A DNA stretch of 6,577 nucleotides from Candidatus Brocadiia bacterium (GCA_013360825.1 JABWAY010000239.1:1-6577); one strand, 5' to 3'. Shown: positions 1 through 5,855, numbered from the stretch's first letter. The notes: generated from the sequence alone by a model not told the origin. Made by a program: numbers and translations.

Positions 1-365
1 CGCGTTTCGATCGCCCCCCCCGCAGCGCGCCACGCCCCCATCCCGCCGTCCAGCAGCGCCGCGTCGGGGTGGCCCAGCCACACCAGCGTCCACACCAGCC
101 GCGCCGCCAGCATCCCCGAATCCTCATCCACCGCGACGACACGCTCCCGCCCCGTCACGCCGATCCGCCTCATCACCTCCTGCATCTGCCACACGAACAG
201 CCGCACCCCCCGGGGGGACGTGTCGGGCCAGTGGTGCTCGTAAATGTCCAGCTTCACCGCGCCGGGGATGTGCCCGCCCTCGTACGCCTGGAGCCGCCGG
301 ACGTCCACCACCCGCACCCCGCCCCCGCGGACCTCCTCCACCGACGCCAGCAGGCGCGCCGCCAT
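1..365 (-). CDS. Rhodanese-type sulfurtransferase, N-terminal part (runs off left edge)
   Basis: The first 121 residues of a rhodanese-fold protein are visible; the gene continues past the left edge. The start ATG lies at 365-363 and overlaps the nth stop by one base (TGATG), which suggests translational coupling. Rhodanese landmarks are VRVVDVRR (about 17-24), the YEGGHIPGAVKLD segment (28-40), VVAVDEDSG (77-84) and the LGHPDAALLDGG segment (97-108). In the active family the loop here carries a cysteine that takes sulfur from thiosulfate or mercaptopyruvate. This copy has Asp80 in that region and no cysteine. That is typical of the inactive N-terminal half of two-domain thiosulfate/3-mercaptopyruvate sulfurtransferases, so the catalytic half probably lies outside the window. 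The fold assignment is firm; the two-domain prediction is inference. Wobble positions are G-rich, as in nth. Confidence 0.85.
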   Translation of the reverse strand, partial: MAARLLASVEEVRGGGVRVVDVRRLQAYEGGHIPGAVKLDIYEHHWPDTSPRGVRLFVWQMQEVMRRIGVTGRERVVAVDEDSGMLAARLVWTLVWLGHPDAALLDGGMGAWRAAGGAIET

Positions 366-997
366 CAGACCCCCACCTTCGGACAGAGATCCGCCACGCA
401 GCACTCCCCGCACGCCGCCCGGCGCGCCGTGCAGACCGCCCGCCCATGGTGGATCAGCAGGTGGCTGAAGACCGCCCAGTCCCCGCGCTCCACCAGCTTC
501 ACCAGCGCCCGCTCGATCTTCTCCGGCGTCTTCTGCCGCGTCATCCCCATCCGCTTCGATATCCTCCCGACATGCGTGTCCACCACCACGCCCTCGTTCT
601 TCCCGAACGCGTTCCCCAGGACGACGTTCGCCGTCTTGCGCGCCACGCCCGGCAGCTCCAGCAGCCCGTCCATCGTCTCCGGCACCCGCCCGCCGAACTT
701 CCCCAGGATCATCCGGCACGCCCCACGGATCGACTTCGCCTTGTTGTTGAAGAACCCCGTGCTCCGGATCGCCGCCTCCAGCTCCCCATCCGGCGCCGAC
801 GCGAACGCCTCCGCAGACCGGTACTTCCGGAATAACCCGGGCGTGACCTGGTTCACCCTCTCATCCGTGCACTGCGCCGACAGGATCGTCGCGACCAGGA
901 GCTGAAGCGGGTCCCCATGCGTCAGGCTGCACCGCGCCTCCGGATACGCCGCCTTCAGCGCCGCCACGATCTTCCCGACGCGCTCCCGAAGCTCCAT
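365..997 (-). CDS. nth: Endonuclease III (DNA glycosylase/AP lyase)
   Basis: This base-excision repair enzyme removes oxidised pyrimidines and cleaves the resulting abasic site. The product is 210 residues, close to the usual length of about 211. The helix-hairpin-helix LPGVARKTANVVL (115-127) holds the catalytic lysine Lys121. The catalytic aspartate is Asp140 in VVVDTHVGR. The C-terminal 4Fe-4S cluster ligands are complete: Cys189-x6-Cys196-x2-Cys199-x5-Cys205. The N-terminal QLLVATILSAQCTD segment (32-45) is also typical. I chose ATG 997 because it gives the canonical N-terminus; the frame stays open to 1189, but that extension has no family similarity and overlaps the divergent gene. No clear Shine-Dalgarno is seen; GAGAAT lies about 8 bases upstream, so a leaderless message is conceivable. 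The downstream sulfurtransferase overlaps by one base. Confidence 0.97.
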   Translation of the reverse strand: MELRERVGKIVAALKAAYPEARCSLTHGDPLQLLVATILSAQCTDERVNQVTPGLFRKYRSAEAFASAPDGELEAAIRSTGFFNNKAKSIRGACRMILGKFGGRVPETMDGLLELPGVARKTANVVLGNAFGKNEGVVVDTHVGRISKRMGMTRQKTPEKIERALVKLVERGDWAVFSHLLIHHGRAVCTARRAACGECCVADLCPKVGV

Positions 998-1064
998 GGG
1001 CGCACATTCTCGCCCCCGCCCACCGGGGAGTCCAGACCGCGCTCTCCCCGCCCCGTCCACTTTC

Positions 1065-1095
1065 CGTCCGCCCCCCGCATCCGCGGACGTAGAAT
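1065..1095 (+). promoter_or_regulatory. Inverted repeat and -10-like hexamer before the eRF1-like gene
   Basis: Seven-base inverted arms CGTCCGC (1065-1071) and GCGGACG (1083-1089), separated by 11 bases, lie directly before TAGAAT (1090-1095). That hexamer matches the sigma-70 -10 consensus at 5 of 6 positions. No convincing -35 is seen; the repeat occupies that region instead. The spacing to ATG 1128 would give a leader of about 25 bases. Transcription-factor binding is inference; in such GC-rich DNA the repeat could be chance. Confidence 0.35.
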
Positions 1096-1115
1096 GGGCG
1101 CCACACCAAGAACAC

Positions 1116-1123
1116 AGGAGGGG
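1116..1123 (+). promoter_or_regulatory. Strong ribosome binding site that sets the start of the eRF1-like gene
   Basis: AGGAGGGG lies four bases before ATG 1128 and matches the anti-Shine-Dalgarno. It decides for this start over the in-frame upstream ATG at 996, whose extra residues are low-complexity and overlap the nth start. Confidence 0.85.
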
Positions 1124-1127
1124 CCCC

Positions 1128-2270
1128 ATGCTCGATCCCGCGCGTTTCGCCGCCCTCAGCAGTTTCAGCCCCGCTCCCCTCCTCGTCACCTCGTTCTACG
1201 CCACGACCGATGCGAAGCGAAACTCGCGGCACGCCGCGGTGACCCAGGTCAAGGACCTCGCCCGCGCGCGACTCGCGGAACTCAAAACCTCGGGACTCAC
1301 CCACGACCAGCAGAAGTCGCTCGACGGCGACTTCGCGCGCCTCACCGACTACCTCGAAACGCACGCCTTCACTCACCCCGCCGAACGCGGCCTCGCCGCC
1401 TTCTCCTGCGCCGGCGCCGACTTCTTCCAGGCCTTTCCCCTCCCCCACGGCTTCAAGACCACCCTCCTCGTCGGCCCCACCCCGTACCTCCGCCCCTACA
1501 ATGCCCTCGTCGCCCAGGCGCCCCCCTCCGTCGTCGTCCTCGTGGACCAGCACCGCGCACGCGCGTTCTCCTTCCACGGCGACGAATCCCACAATCTGTT
1601 CGATGTCACCCACGAAACCGGCAGCCGCATCCGGCAGGGCGGGTTCCAGGGGAAGGACGAACGGCACATCGAGCACCACCACGACGAGGCCGTCCATCAC
1701 CACTACCAGGACGTGGCCGACCGCCTCCTCCACGCATTCCAGTCGGCGCCCTTCCAGTACCTCGCCCTCGCCGGCCATCTCGACGAACTCCATAAGTTCG
1801 AACGCCATCTCCACTCCTACGTCGCCGAGCGCGTCGTCGGCCGGTTCCGCGCCGATGTCCGCGCCGCCACCCGCGACGAGGTCCGCGCCCGCACCGCCGA
1901 ACTCGTGACCGCCGAGGAGAAGAACCGGCAGCAGGATGCCGTTCAGCGCCTGATCGGAGCCTCCCGCACCAACGGCGGCCTCGCCGTCACCGGCCTCAAG
2001 AACTCCCTCGGCGCCCTCAACGACCGCCGCGTCCAGACCCTCCTCGTCGCCGCCGAGCTCCGCCACCCCGGACGCCACTGCTCCGCCTGCGAAACCCTCT
2101 TCGAGACCGAACCCCGCTGCCCCCGCTGCGAGGCCCCCACCGTGGAGACGGCGGACATCGTGGACGAAGCGATTGCGATGACGGTTCACCAGGGAGGGGC
2201 GATCCGGATTCTCCCGCCGGACTCGCCTCTGGCGGCACACGGCCAGATCGGGGCGATGCTCCGGTACTGA
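1128..2270 (+). CDS. Bacterial eRF1/Vms1-like release-factor family protein (baeRF)
   Basis: The 380-residue protein has the layout of archaeo-eukaryotic release-factor relatives found in bacteria. Residues 1-125 form a divergent N-terminal domain. From about 133 (SVVVLVDQHRARAF) a central RNase H-like eRF1 domain 2 begins. It contains RQGGFQGKDER (169-179), which resembles the GGQ of eRF1 and the GGSQ-type loop of Vms1/ANKZF1, where the glutamine supports peptidyl-tRNA hydrolysis. Seven histidines follow (180, 183-185, 190-192). The C-terminal part (about 285-380) resembles eRF1 domain 3 (L7Ae-like). It carries a zinc ribbon, Cys318-x2-Cys321-x9-Cys331-x2-Cys334, and ends in GQIGAMLRY. The likely role is releasing nascent chains from stalled ribosomes, or a related tRNA or ribosome function; activity is unproven. 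The gene diverges from nth and converges with the RNase Z-like gene 27 bases away. Alanine codons switch from GCC to GCG for the last 40 codons. Family assignment is good; the exact baeRF subfamily is not determined. Confidence 0.82.
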   Translation: MLDPARFAALSSFSPAPLLVTSFYATTDAKRNSRHAAVTQVKDLARARLAELKTSGLTHDQQKSLDGDFARLTDYLETHAFTHPAERGLAAFSCAGADFFQAFPLPHGFKTTLLVGPTPYLRPYNALVAQAPPSVVVLVDQHRARAFSFHGDESHNLFDVTHETGSRIRQGGFQGKDERHIEHHHDEAVHHHYQDVADRLLHAFQSAPFQYLALAGHLDELHKFERHLHSYVAERVVGRFRADVRAATRDEVRARTAELVTAEEKNRQQDAVQRLIGASRTNGGLAVTGLKNSLGALNDRRVQTLLVAAELRHPGRHCSACETLFETEPRCPRCEAPTVETADIVDEAIAMTVHQGGAIRILPPDSPLAAHGQIGAMLRY

Positions 2271-2297
2271 TCGGCGGCGGTGCGCGGCGACCGGCGG

Positions 2298-3182
2298 CTA
2301 GAGGAAAATCCGGGTCTTGCCTTTCAGCGATTCCGGAAGCACCGCCATGACTTCCCGATGCACATCCTCGCGTGTATAGCGCGTGCTGAAGTGCGTCAGG
2401 ACGAGGGTGTCGCATGTCAGCCTGTCCGCCCGCTCCACGATGTCCAGCAGGTGGGTGTGGCGCTTCTTTTTCGCCATCGCCCGGTCCTCCGGCGCGAGGA
2501 ACGTGCACTCCAGGACCAGGATCTCGCTCGTAAGGATTTCCGGGAAGCGATCCAGGGGGGCGATGGTCGAGTCCCCGACGAAGGTGATGACCGGGAGTTC
2601 GATCGGGAAGGTGACTTCGATTCCCTGCTTTTTGAGATCGACGATGGCCGGTCCCTCGAGGCCGACGTAATCGGGTTTGAGTTTCCGGCGTTCCTCGAAG
2701 ACCTGGTATCCGATGCTGGGGATGGTGTGTTCGGTAGGAAAGGCTTTGAAAAAGAGTCCCTTGCGGAGGTCGTAGCGGGTTCCGGCGACGACGGGGATGA
2801 GGGAGTACCGGGTCCGTCGGCGTTCCAGGCGTTCCCATGCGGAGATGAGGTTACGGACATCGTCCACGATCTGTGCCGGGAGGTAGATCTGGGGCGGGGT
2901 TGCGTCGAGGAGTTGTCGGGTCGCGATGTGGAGGGCGATTCCGACGGCGTGGTCCTGGTGAGCGTGGGTGAGCAGGACGTTATCGAGTCCGGCTGCGTAG
3001 CGGGGCCCTTTGCCGATGTCGAAGCAGAGGTTGAGCTCCCGGACCGCCACGCAGGTCTCGAGGGTGGAAATCGAGGTTCCTTCGAGGGTGTAGCCGCCGC
3101 AGGTGATCCTGGCCAGGCCTGGCTCCGCGAAAGGTCGCCGAGGGGGAGCCTTCGTCCCGGGGTGGGAGGAAGGGCGGCGCAT
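2298..3182 (-). CDS. Ribonuclease Z-like metallo-beta-lactamase-fold nuclease
   Basis: The 294-residue protein resembles tRNase Z, which trims the 3' trailer of tRNA precursors. Metal ligands are visible in order: HAHQDH (His73, His75, Asp77, His78), His152 in FPTEHT, Asp204 in FVGDST, His242/His244 in KKRHTH, and His264 in LVLTHFSTRY, a signature close to that of RNase Z. Residues 167-192 (including GLEGPAIVDLKKQG) sit where RNase Z has its tRNA-clamping arm, but the usual PPGP motif is replaced by LEGPA. The substrate preference may therefore differ. The first 26 residues are Pro/Arg-rich and precede the conserved core at ITCGG. No Shine-Dalgarno is seen before ATG 3182, so the start is uncertain. 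The gene lies downstream of recA and the strong hairpin and may have its own promoter. Another MBL-fold RNase or phosphodiesterase is the alternative. Confidence 0.85.
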   Translation of the reverse strand: MRRPSSHPGTKAPPRRPFAEPGLARITCGGYTLEGTSISTLETCVAVRELNLCFDIGKGPRYAAGLDNVLLTHAHQDHAVGIALHIATRQLLDATPPQIYLPAQIVDDVRNLISAWERLERRRTRYSLIPVVAGTRYDLRKGLFFKAFPTEHTIPSIGYQVFEERRKLKPDYVGLEGPAIVDLKKQGIEVTFPIELPVITFVGDSTIAPLDRFPEILTSEILVLECTFLAPEDRAMAKKKRHTHLLDIVERADRLTCDTLVLTHFSTRYTREDVHREVMAVLPESLKGKTRIFL

Positions 3183-3225
3183 TCAAGCACAGGGGATGGG
3201 CGGATTCAACGGCGGGGGGAGGGAA

Positions 3226-3264
3226 GGCCGGCCCCGGCTCCCTGTGGGGAGACCGGGGCCGGCC
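3226..3264 (-). terminator. Very strong GC hairpin between recA and the RNase Z-like gene
   Basis: Arms GGCCGGCCCCGG (3226-3237) and CCGGGGCCGGCC (3253-3264) are perfect complements. Five more inner pairs (3238-3242 with 3247-3251), one bulged A (3252) and a four-base TGTG loop complete a 17-pair stem. It lies about 28 bases after the tiny ORF that follows recA, where a terminator is expected. On the minus strand no U-tract follows (TTCCCTCC), so it is not a textbook intrinsic terminator. On the plus strand TTTCTTT follows at 3276-3282, but no gene is read that way. It may stop transcription, protect the recA mRNA 3' end, or attenuate readthrough. Confidence 0.6.
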
Positions 3265-3291
3265 CTGGAGAGGGGTTTCTTTCGGGGCTGC

Positions 3292-3348
3292 CTACAGCAC
3301 GGCGATGAGGGTTGCGGGGACGATCATGAGAAGCCAGAGGTGGCGCAT
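3292..3348 (-). CDS. Candidate 18-residue hydrophobic small protein after recA
   Basis: A short ORF starts 14 bases after the recA stop and reads MRHLWLLMIVPATLIAVL. After one arginine and one histidine it is wholly apolar or small, long enough for a single short membrane segment. GGAG lies nine bases before the ATG, an acceptable ribosome binding site, and the strong hairpin follows the stop. Together these suggest a translated last cistron of the recA unit. I recognise no family. At this length the ORF could be chance or simply leader sequence; no conservation data are available. Confidence 0.35.
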   Translation of the reverse strand: MRHLWLLMIVPATLIAVL

Positions 3349-3362
3349 GGGTGGAATCTCCG

Positions 3363-4430
3363 TCAGGCGGTTTCTTTGAGCGGTTCCGTCTCGGCGACGG
3401 GGACCGCGATTTTGCGCGTGGCGTCTTCGACACGCGCCATCACATCCGGGTTGGCATCCAGGAATGCGGCGGCGTTTTCGCGGCCCTGGCCCAGGCGGGT
3501 GTCACCGAAGGTGAACCATGCCCCGGACTTATCCACGACTTTCAATTCCGTTGCGGTGTCCACGAGGTCCCTGGAGTGGACGATTCCGCGGCCGAACATG
3601 ATGTCGAACTCGGTCTTCCGGAACGGGGGCGCGCACTTGTTCTTCACCACCGTCGCCTTCACCCGGTTCCCGACCGTATCTTCCCCGGTCTTGATCGAGG
3701 TCACGCGGCGGACTTCGATGCGGACGGAGGAGTAGAACTTCAGGGCCCGCCCACCGGAGGTCGTCTCGGGATTCCCGTATCCGCCGATCTTCTCGCGGAT
3801 CTGATTGATGAAGATCACGCAGGTTTTGGAGCGGGAGATGGACGCGGTGAGTTTACGGAGGGCCTGGGACATCAGGCGCGCCTGGAGTCCGACGGACGCG
3901 TCGCCCATTTCTCCCTCGAGTTCCTGGCGCGGGACGAGGGCGGCGACGGAGTCGATCACGATCACATCGACGGCGTTGGAGTTCACGAGCGCCTCGGCAA
4001 TCTCCAGTGCCTGTTCCCCGGAGTCGGGCTGGGAGAGGAGGAGCTGGTCGGTCTGGACGCCGAGCCGGCGGGCGTAGGAGGGATCGATGGCGTGCTCGGC
4101 GTCGATGAATGCTGCGGCGCCGCCACGGGCCTGGGCGTTGGCGATGACATGAAGAGAGAGGGTGGTCTTGCCGCCCGACTCGGGTCCGAAGATTTCGACG
4201 ATGCGTCCGCGGGGGACGCCGCCGATGCCGAGGCAGAGGTCGAGGGAGAGGGCGCCGGTGGGAATCGTCTCGATCGGGACGATGTCGTCCGAGCCGAGGC
4301 GCATCACGGATCCGAGTCCGTAGCGTTTCTGGATTTCCGACACCACGGCTTCGAGCGCCCGCGACTTCTGGCGGTCGACTTCTTTCGACAGTTCCTTGAG
4401 GGGCATCTTGACGGCGGGTTTGCTGGACAC
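3363..4430 (-). CDS. recA: RecA recombinase
   Basis: RecA forms ATP-dependent filaments on single-stranded DNA, drives strand exchange, and as a co-protease triggers LexA self-cleavage. The product is 355 residues, a normal length. Walker A is GPESGGKT (82-89, Lys88); the catalytic glutamate is Glu112 in FIDAEHAIDP; Walker B is VIVIDS (156-161, Asp160). Loop 1 is around EGEMGDASVGLQARLMSQ (172-189). Loop 2 contains NPETTSGGRALKFY (220-233), preceded by KIGGYG, one residue shorter than the KIGVMFG of E. coli. The C-terminal domain carries KSGAWF and LGQGREN. The tail (LKETA) lacks the long acidic extension of E. coli. The start codon is GTG, supported by AGGAGA (4440-4435) four bases upstream; ATG at codon 9 is the alternative. 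It starts 13 bases after the preceding gene's stop, so the two are probably cotranscribed. Confidence 0.99.
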   Translation of the reverse strand: MSSKPAVKMPLKELSKEVDRQKSRALEAVVSEIQKRYGLGSVMRLGSDDIVPIETIPTGALSLDLCLGIGGVPRGRIVEIFGPESGGKTTLSLHVIANAQARGGAAAFIDAEHAIDPSYARRLGVQTDQLLLSQPDSGEQALEIAEALVNSNAVDVIVIDSVAALVPRQELEGEMGDASVGLQARLMSQALRKLTASISRSKTCVIFINQIREKIGGYGNPETTSGGRALKFYSSVRIEVRRVTSIKTGEDTVGNRVKATVVKNKCAPPFRKTEFDIMFGRGIVHSRDLVDTATELKVVDKSGAWFTFGDTRLGQGRENAAAFLDANPDVMARVEDATRKIAVPVAETEPLKETA

Positions 4431-4434
4431 GGGA

Positions 4435-4440
4435 TCTCCT
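4435..4440 (-). promoter_or_regulatory. recA ribosome binding site
   Basis: AGGAGA on the minus strand lies four bases before GTG 4430. It supports the GTG start over the downstream ATG at codon 9. Confidence 0.75.
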
Positions 4441-4443
4441 GTT

Positions 4444-5022
4444 TTATGCGCTCATGTTTTCGGTGCAGTACGCTTGGAACTCGGCCAGCGCGCGCGGATA
4501 CGACCGCTCGGCCGGGGGAATCGAGTCCAGGTGCCGCCGGGCCTGGGCCAGGACGCGGTGCGCCCGCGCACGGGACCAGAGGGAGAGTTCGAACCGGTGG
4601 ATGGCGGCGATACGGCCGGCCGGATCGAGGACGACGAGGTCGAACGACGACTGCGAGATGAGAATCCGGAGCGATTCGACCATTTCGGGAAGGCCGATAT
4701 CGACGGTGAGGCCGGCGAAGCGGGGGCCGCCGGCGCTCTGGAGGGACGTGACGACGGAGAGGAGGGGGAAGCGGGGTTCCTCCGCGACACCGAACTCGAC
4801 GTCATCGGGTTTAGCGTGAGAGAAGAGGGGGACGTCCTGGGCTGCGACGCGTGTGACGAGGAACGCGGTTCCGGATTCGACGAGGAGGGCGCCCATGGAG
4901 GAGGTGAGGGCCTTGTCGATATCCTGGGTGCGGCGGGCGACGGCGTCGGCGAGGAAGCGGGCTTCCTCGGCGGGGAGTGTGGCGTGGGAGGCGGTCCTGA
5001 AGCGATTCCTTGTGGCGAGCAT
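4444..5022 (-). CDS. Protein of unknown function between lexA and recA
   Basis: I do not recognise a family for this 192-residue protein. It looks soluble, with no signal peptide or membrane segment. Residues 18-42 look helical and are rich in Ala, Glu and Arg. Beta-like stretches follow: GALLVESGTAFLVTRVA (44-60), FPLLSVVTSL (85-94), FAGLTVDIG (102-110) and FDLVVLDPAGRIAAIHRFEL (127-146). The Arg/Ala-rich C-terminus (about 149-187) again looks helical. The only cysteine is Cys186. I chose ATG 5022 because GAGG lies nine bases upstream; an in-frame GTG at 5070 would add 16 residues without a ribosome binding site. It begins 68 bases after the lexA stop and ends 13 bases before recA, so a role in or under SOS control is plausible but inferred only from position. 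Codon use matches lexA and recA. Confidence 0.8.
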   Translation of the reverse strand: MLATRNRFRTASHATLPAEEARFLADAVARRTQDIDKALTSSMGALLVESGTAFLVTRVAAQDVPLFSHAKPDDVEFGVAEEPRFPLLSVVTSLQSAGGPRFAGLTVDIGLPEMVESLRILISQSSFDLVVLDPAGRIAAIHRFELSLWSRARAHRVLAQARRHLDSIPPAERSYPRALAEFQAYCTENMSA

Positions 5023-5036
5023 GGCTGGAGCCCTCA

Positions 5037-5065
5037 ACCTGTTGTGTTTACCTGAACACCTGACA
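5037..5065 (-). repeat. Repeated ACCTG units between lexA and the next gene
   Basis: ACCTG occurs at 5037, 5050 and 5058; the last two form a tandem eight-base repeat, ACCTGAAC then ACCTGACA. GAAC also recurs nearby at about 5054, 5072 and 5088. The cluster sits just before the start of the unknown gene and could be an operator for an internal recA promoter. It does not match CTGT-N8-ACAG or GAAC-N7-GAAC, so this is weak. Confidence 0.25.
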
Positions 5066-5090
5066 GACACCGAACATCTGGGCGATAGAA

Positions 5091-5702
5091 CTACATCTGG
5101 ACGCGGCGCACGACGCCGACGACACGTCCACCGACCCTGAAGGTTTCATCTCCCTGGCTGATCCAGATTGGCTGCATGCCGGAGTTCTCGGGCTGGAGTC
5201 GCCATCCGGAGGGTTCCCGGAAGATCCGTTTGACGGTGGCCTCTCCATCCATGAAGGCGACCCCGATCTGGCCGGAGTCGATGACAGGCTGCTCGCGGAC
5301 GACGACGTAGTCACCGGGGTTGATGCCGGCGCCGATCATGCTTTCACCGCGGACGCGGAGGGCGAAGAGTCCCTCGCTGTGGCCGAAGAGATCGTCGATG
5401 CCGAGGGTTCCCTCGCGGTTTTCGATGGCGGCGATCGGGGAGCCTGCGGCGACGGTCCCGACGATGGGGATGCCGTTCTGTCGGAATGCGGGGTCCAGGA
5501 TCTCGATGGCGCGGGACTTTTCGCTGCGCCGGATGAATCCCTTTTTCTCCAGGGCCTTGAGGTGGCCGGTCACGGCGTTCGGGGAGGCGAAGTCGAATTC
5601 ACCGGCGATTTCCTCGTAGGAGGGGGGGTAGCCGTGCTCCCGCACATGCTGGCAGAGGAAGTTGAAGATGTTCTGTTGCTTGGCCGTCAGGTGGGCGCGC
5701 AT
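5091..5702 (-). CDS. lexA: LexA, SOS-response repressor and self-cleaving protease
   Basis: LexA represses DNA-damage genes and cleaves itself when RecA filaments form. The product is 203 residues, as usual. The N-terminal winged helix begins MRAHLTAKQQNIFNFL, with a recognition helix around FASPNAVTGHLKALEKKG (38-55). The cleavage site is Ala86-Gly87 in VAAGSP. The catalytic Ser121 lies in RGESMIGAGI and Lys158 in ATVKRI, so the protease dyad is intact. ATG 5702 gives the family N-terminus; a weak GAGAG lies seven bases upstream. The frame stays open to 5762, but that would pass through the promoter. The gene heads the lexA-unknown-recA cluster and diverges from the cyclase. The recognition helix differs from E. 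coli (SPNAVTGH against SPNAAEEH), so the operator may differ too. Confidence 0.97.
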   Translation of the reverse strand: MRAHLTAKQQNIFNFLCQHVREHGYPPSYEEIAGEFDFASPNAVTGHLKALEKKGFIRRSEKSRAIEILDPAFRQNGIPIVGTVAAGSPIAAIENREGTLGIDDLFGHSEGLFALRVRGESMIGAGINPGDYVVVREQPVIDSGQIGVAFMDGEATVKRIFREPSGWRLQPENSGMQPIWISQGDETFRVGGRVVGVVRRVQM

Positions 5703-5732
5703 GGAAGCTCTCTCGTTGTCTCCGATGCCAGT

Positions 5733-5755
5733 CAGTATACTGTGTATCTCGACAT
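5733..5755 (-). promoter_or_regulatory. Candidate LexA operator(s) overlapping the lexA promoter
   Basis: Two overlapping signals are visible. CAGTATACTG (5733-5742) is a perfect ten-base palindrome that covers the -10. CTGT-N8-ACAT (5740-5755) differs by one base from the E. coli-type SOS box CTGT-N8-ACAG and fills almost exactly the -35/-10 spacer. LexA autoregulation is the family rule; which element is used here is inference. Confidence 0.5.
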
Positions 5756-5762
5756 CTATCAA
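5734..5762 (-). promoter_or_regulatory. lexA sigma-70-type promoter
   Basis: On the minus strand TTGATA (5762-5757), a 17-base spacer and TATACT (5739-5734) make a near-consensus promoter. An A-rich stretch, CTAAAAAATA, at about 5783-5774 lies where an UP element would be. The predicted transcript starts near 5727, giving a leader of about 25 bases before ATG 5702. Confidence 0.75.
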
Positions 5763-5827
5763 GCCGATCTTTGGTATTTTTTAGTGTGGACCTCACCAGA
5801 CCGCCGAGCACGGCTGAAAGACCATGC

Positions 5828-5855
5828 CCTGCAGGAACTTGCGTTCCCCGGCAGG
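5828..5855 (+). repeat. Small inverted repeat in the lexA-cyclase intergenic region
   Basis: GGAAC-TTGC-GTTCC (5834-5847) can form a stem flanked by CCTGC (5828-5832) and GCAGG (5851-5855), with unpaired A and CCG between. It lies about 100 bases before the cyclase start and has no T-tract. Function is unknown; chance is possible. Confidence 0.25.

Noticed and set aside
998..1189. N-terminal extension of nth to a start at 1189
   Set aside because: The added residues have no endonuclease III similarity and overlap the eRF1-like gene's ribosome binding site and start.
861..2240. 459-residue minus-strand open frame opposite the eRF1-like gene
   Set aside because: Low-complexity Gly/Ala/Glu/Val-rich product antisense to a gene with clear domains; a GC-rich shadow frame.
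2280..3308. 342-residue plus-strand open frame opposite the RNase Z-like gene
   Set aside because: The minus-strand frame carries all metallo-beta-lactamase motifs; this one is its shadow and has none.
3351..4661. 436-residue plus-strand open frame opposite recA
   Set aside because: Antisense to unmistakable recA, rich in Gly/Asp/Ala and without family features.
4396..5055. 219-residue plus-strand open frame opposite the unknown gene
   Set aside because: Gly/Glu-rich low-complexity product. The minus-strand frame has a ribosome binding site, fits the lexA-recA operon spacing and has balanced composition.
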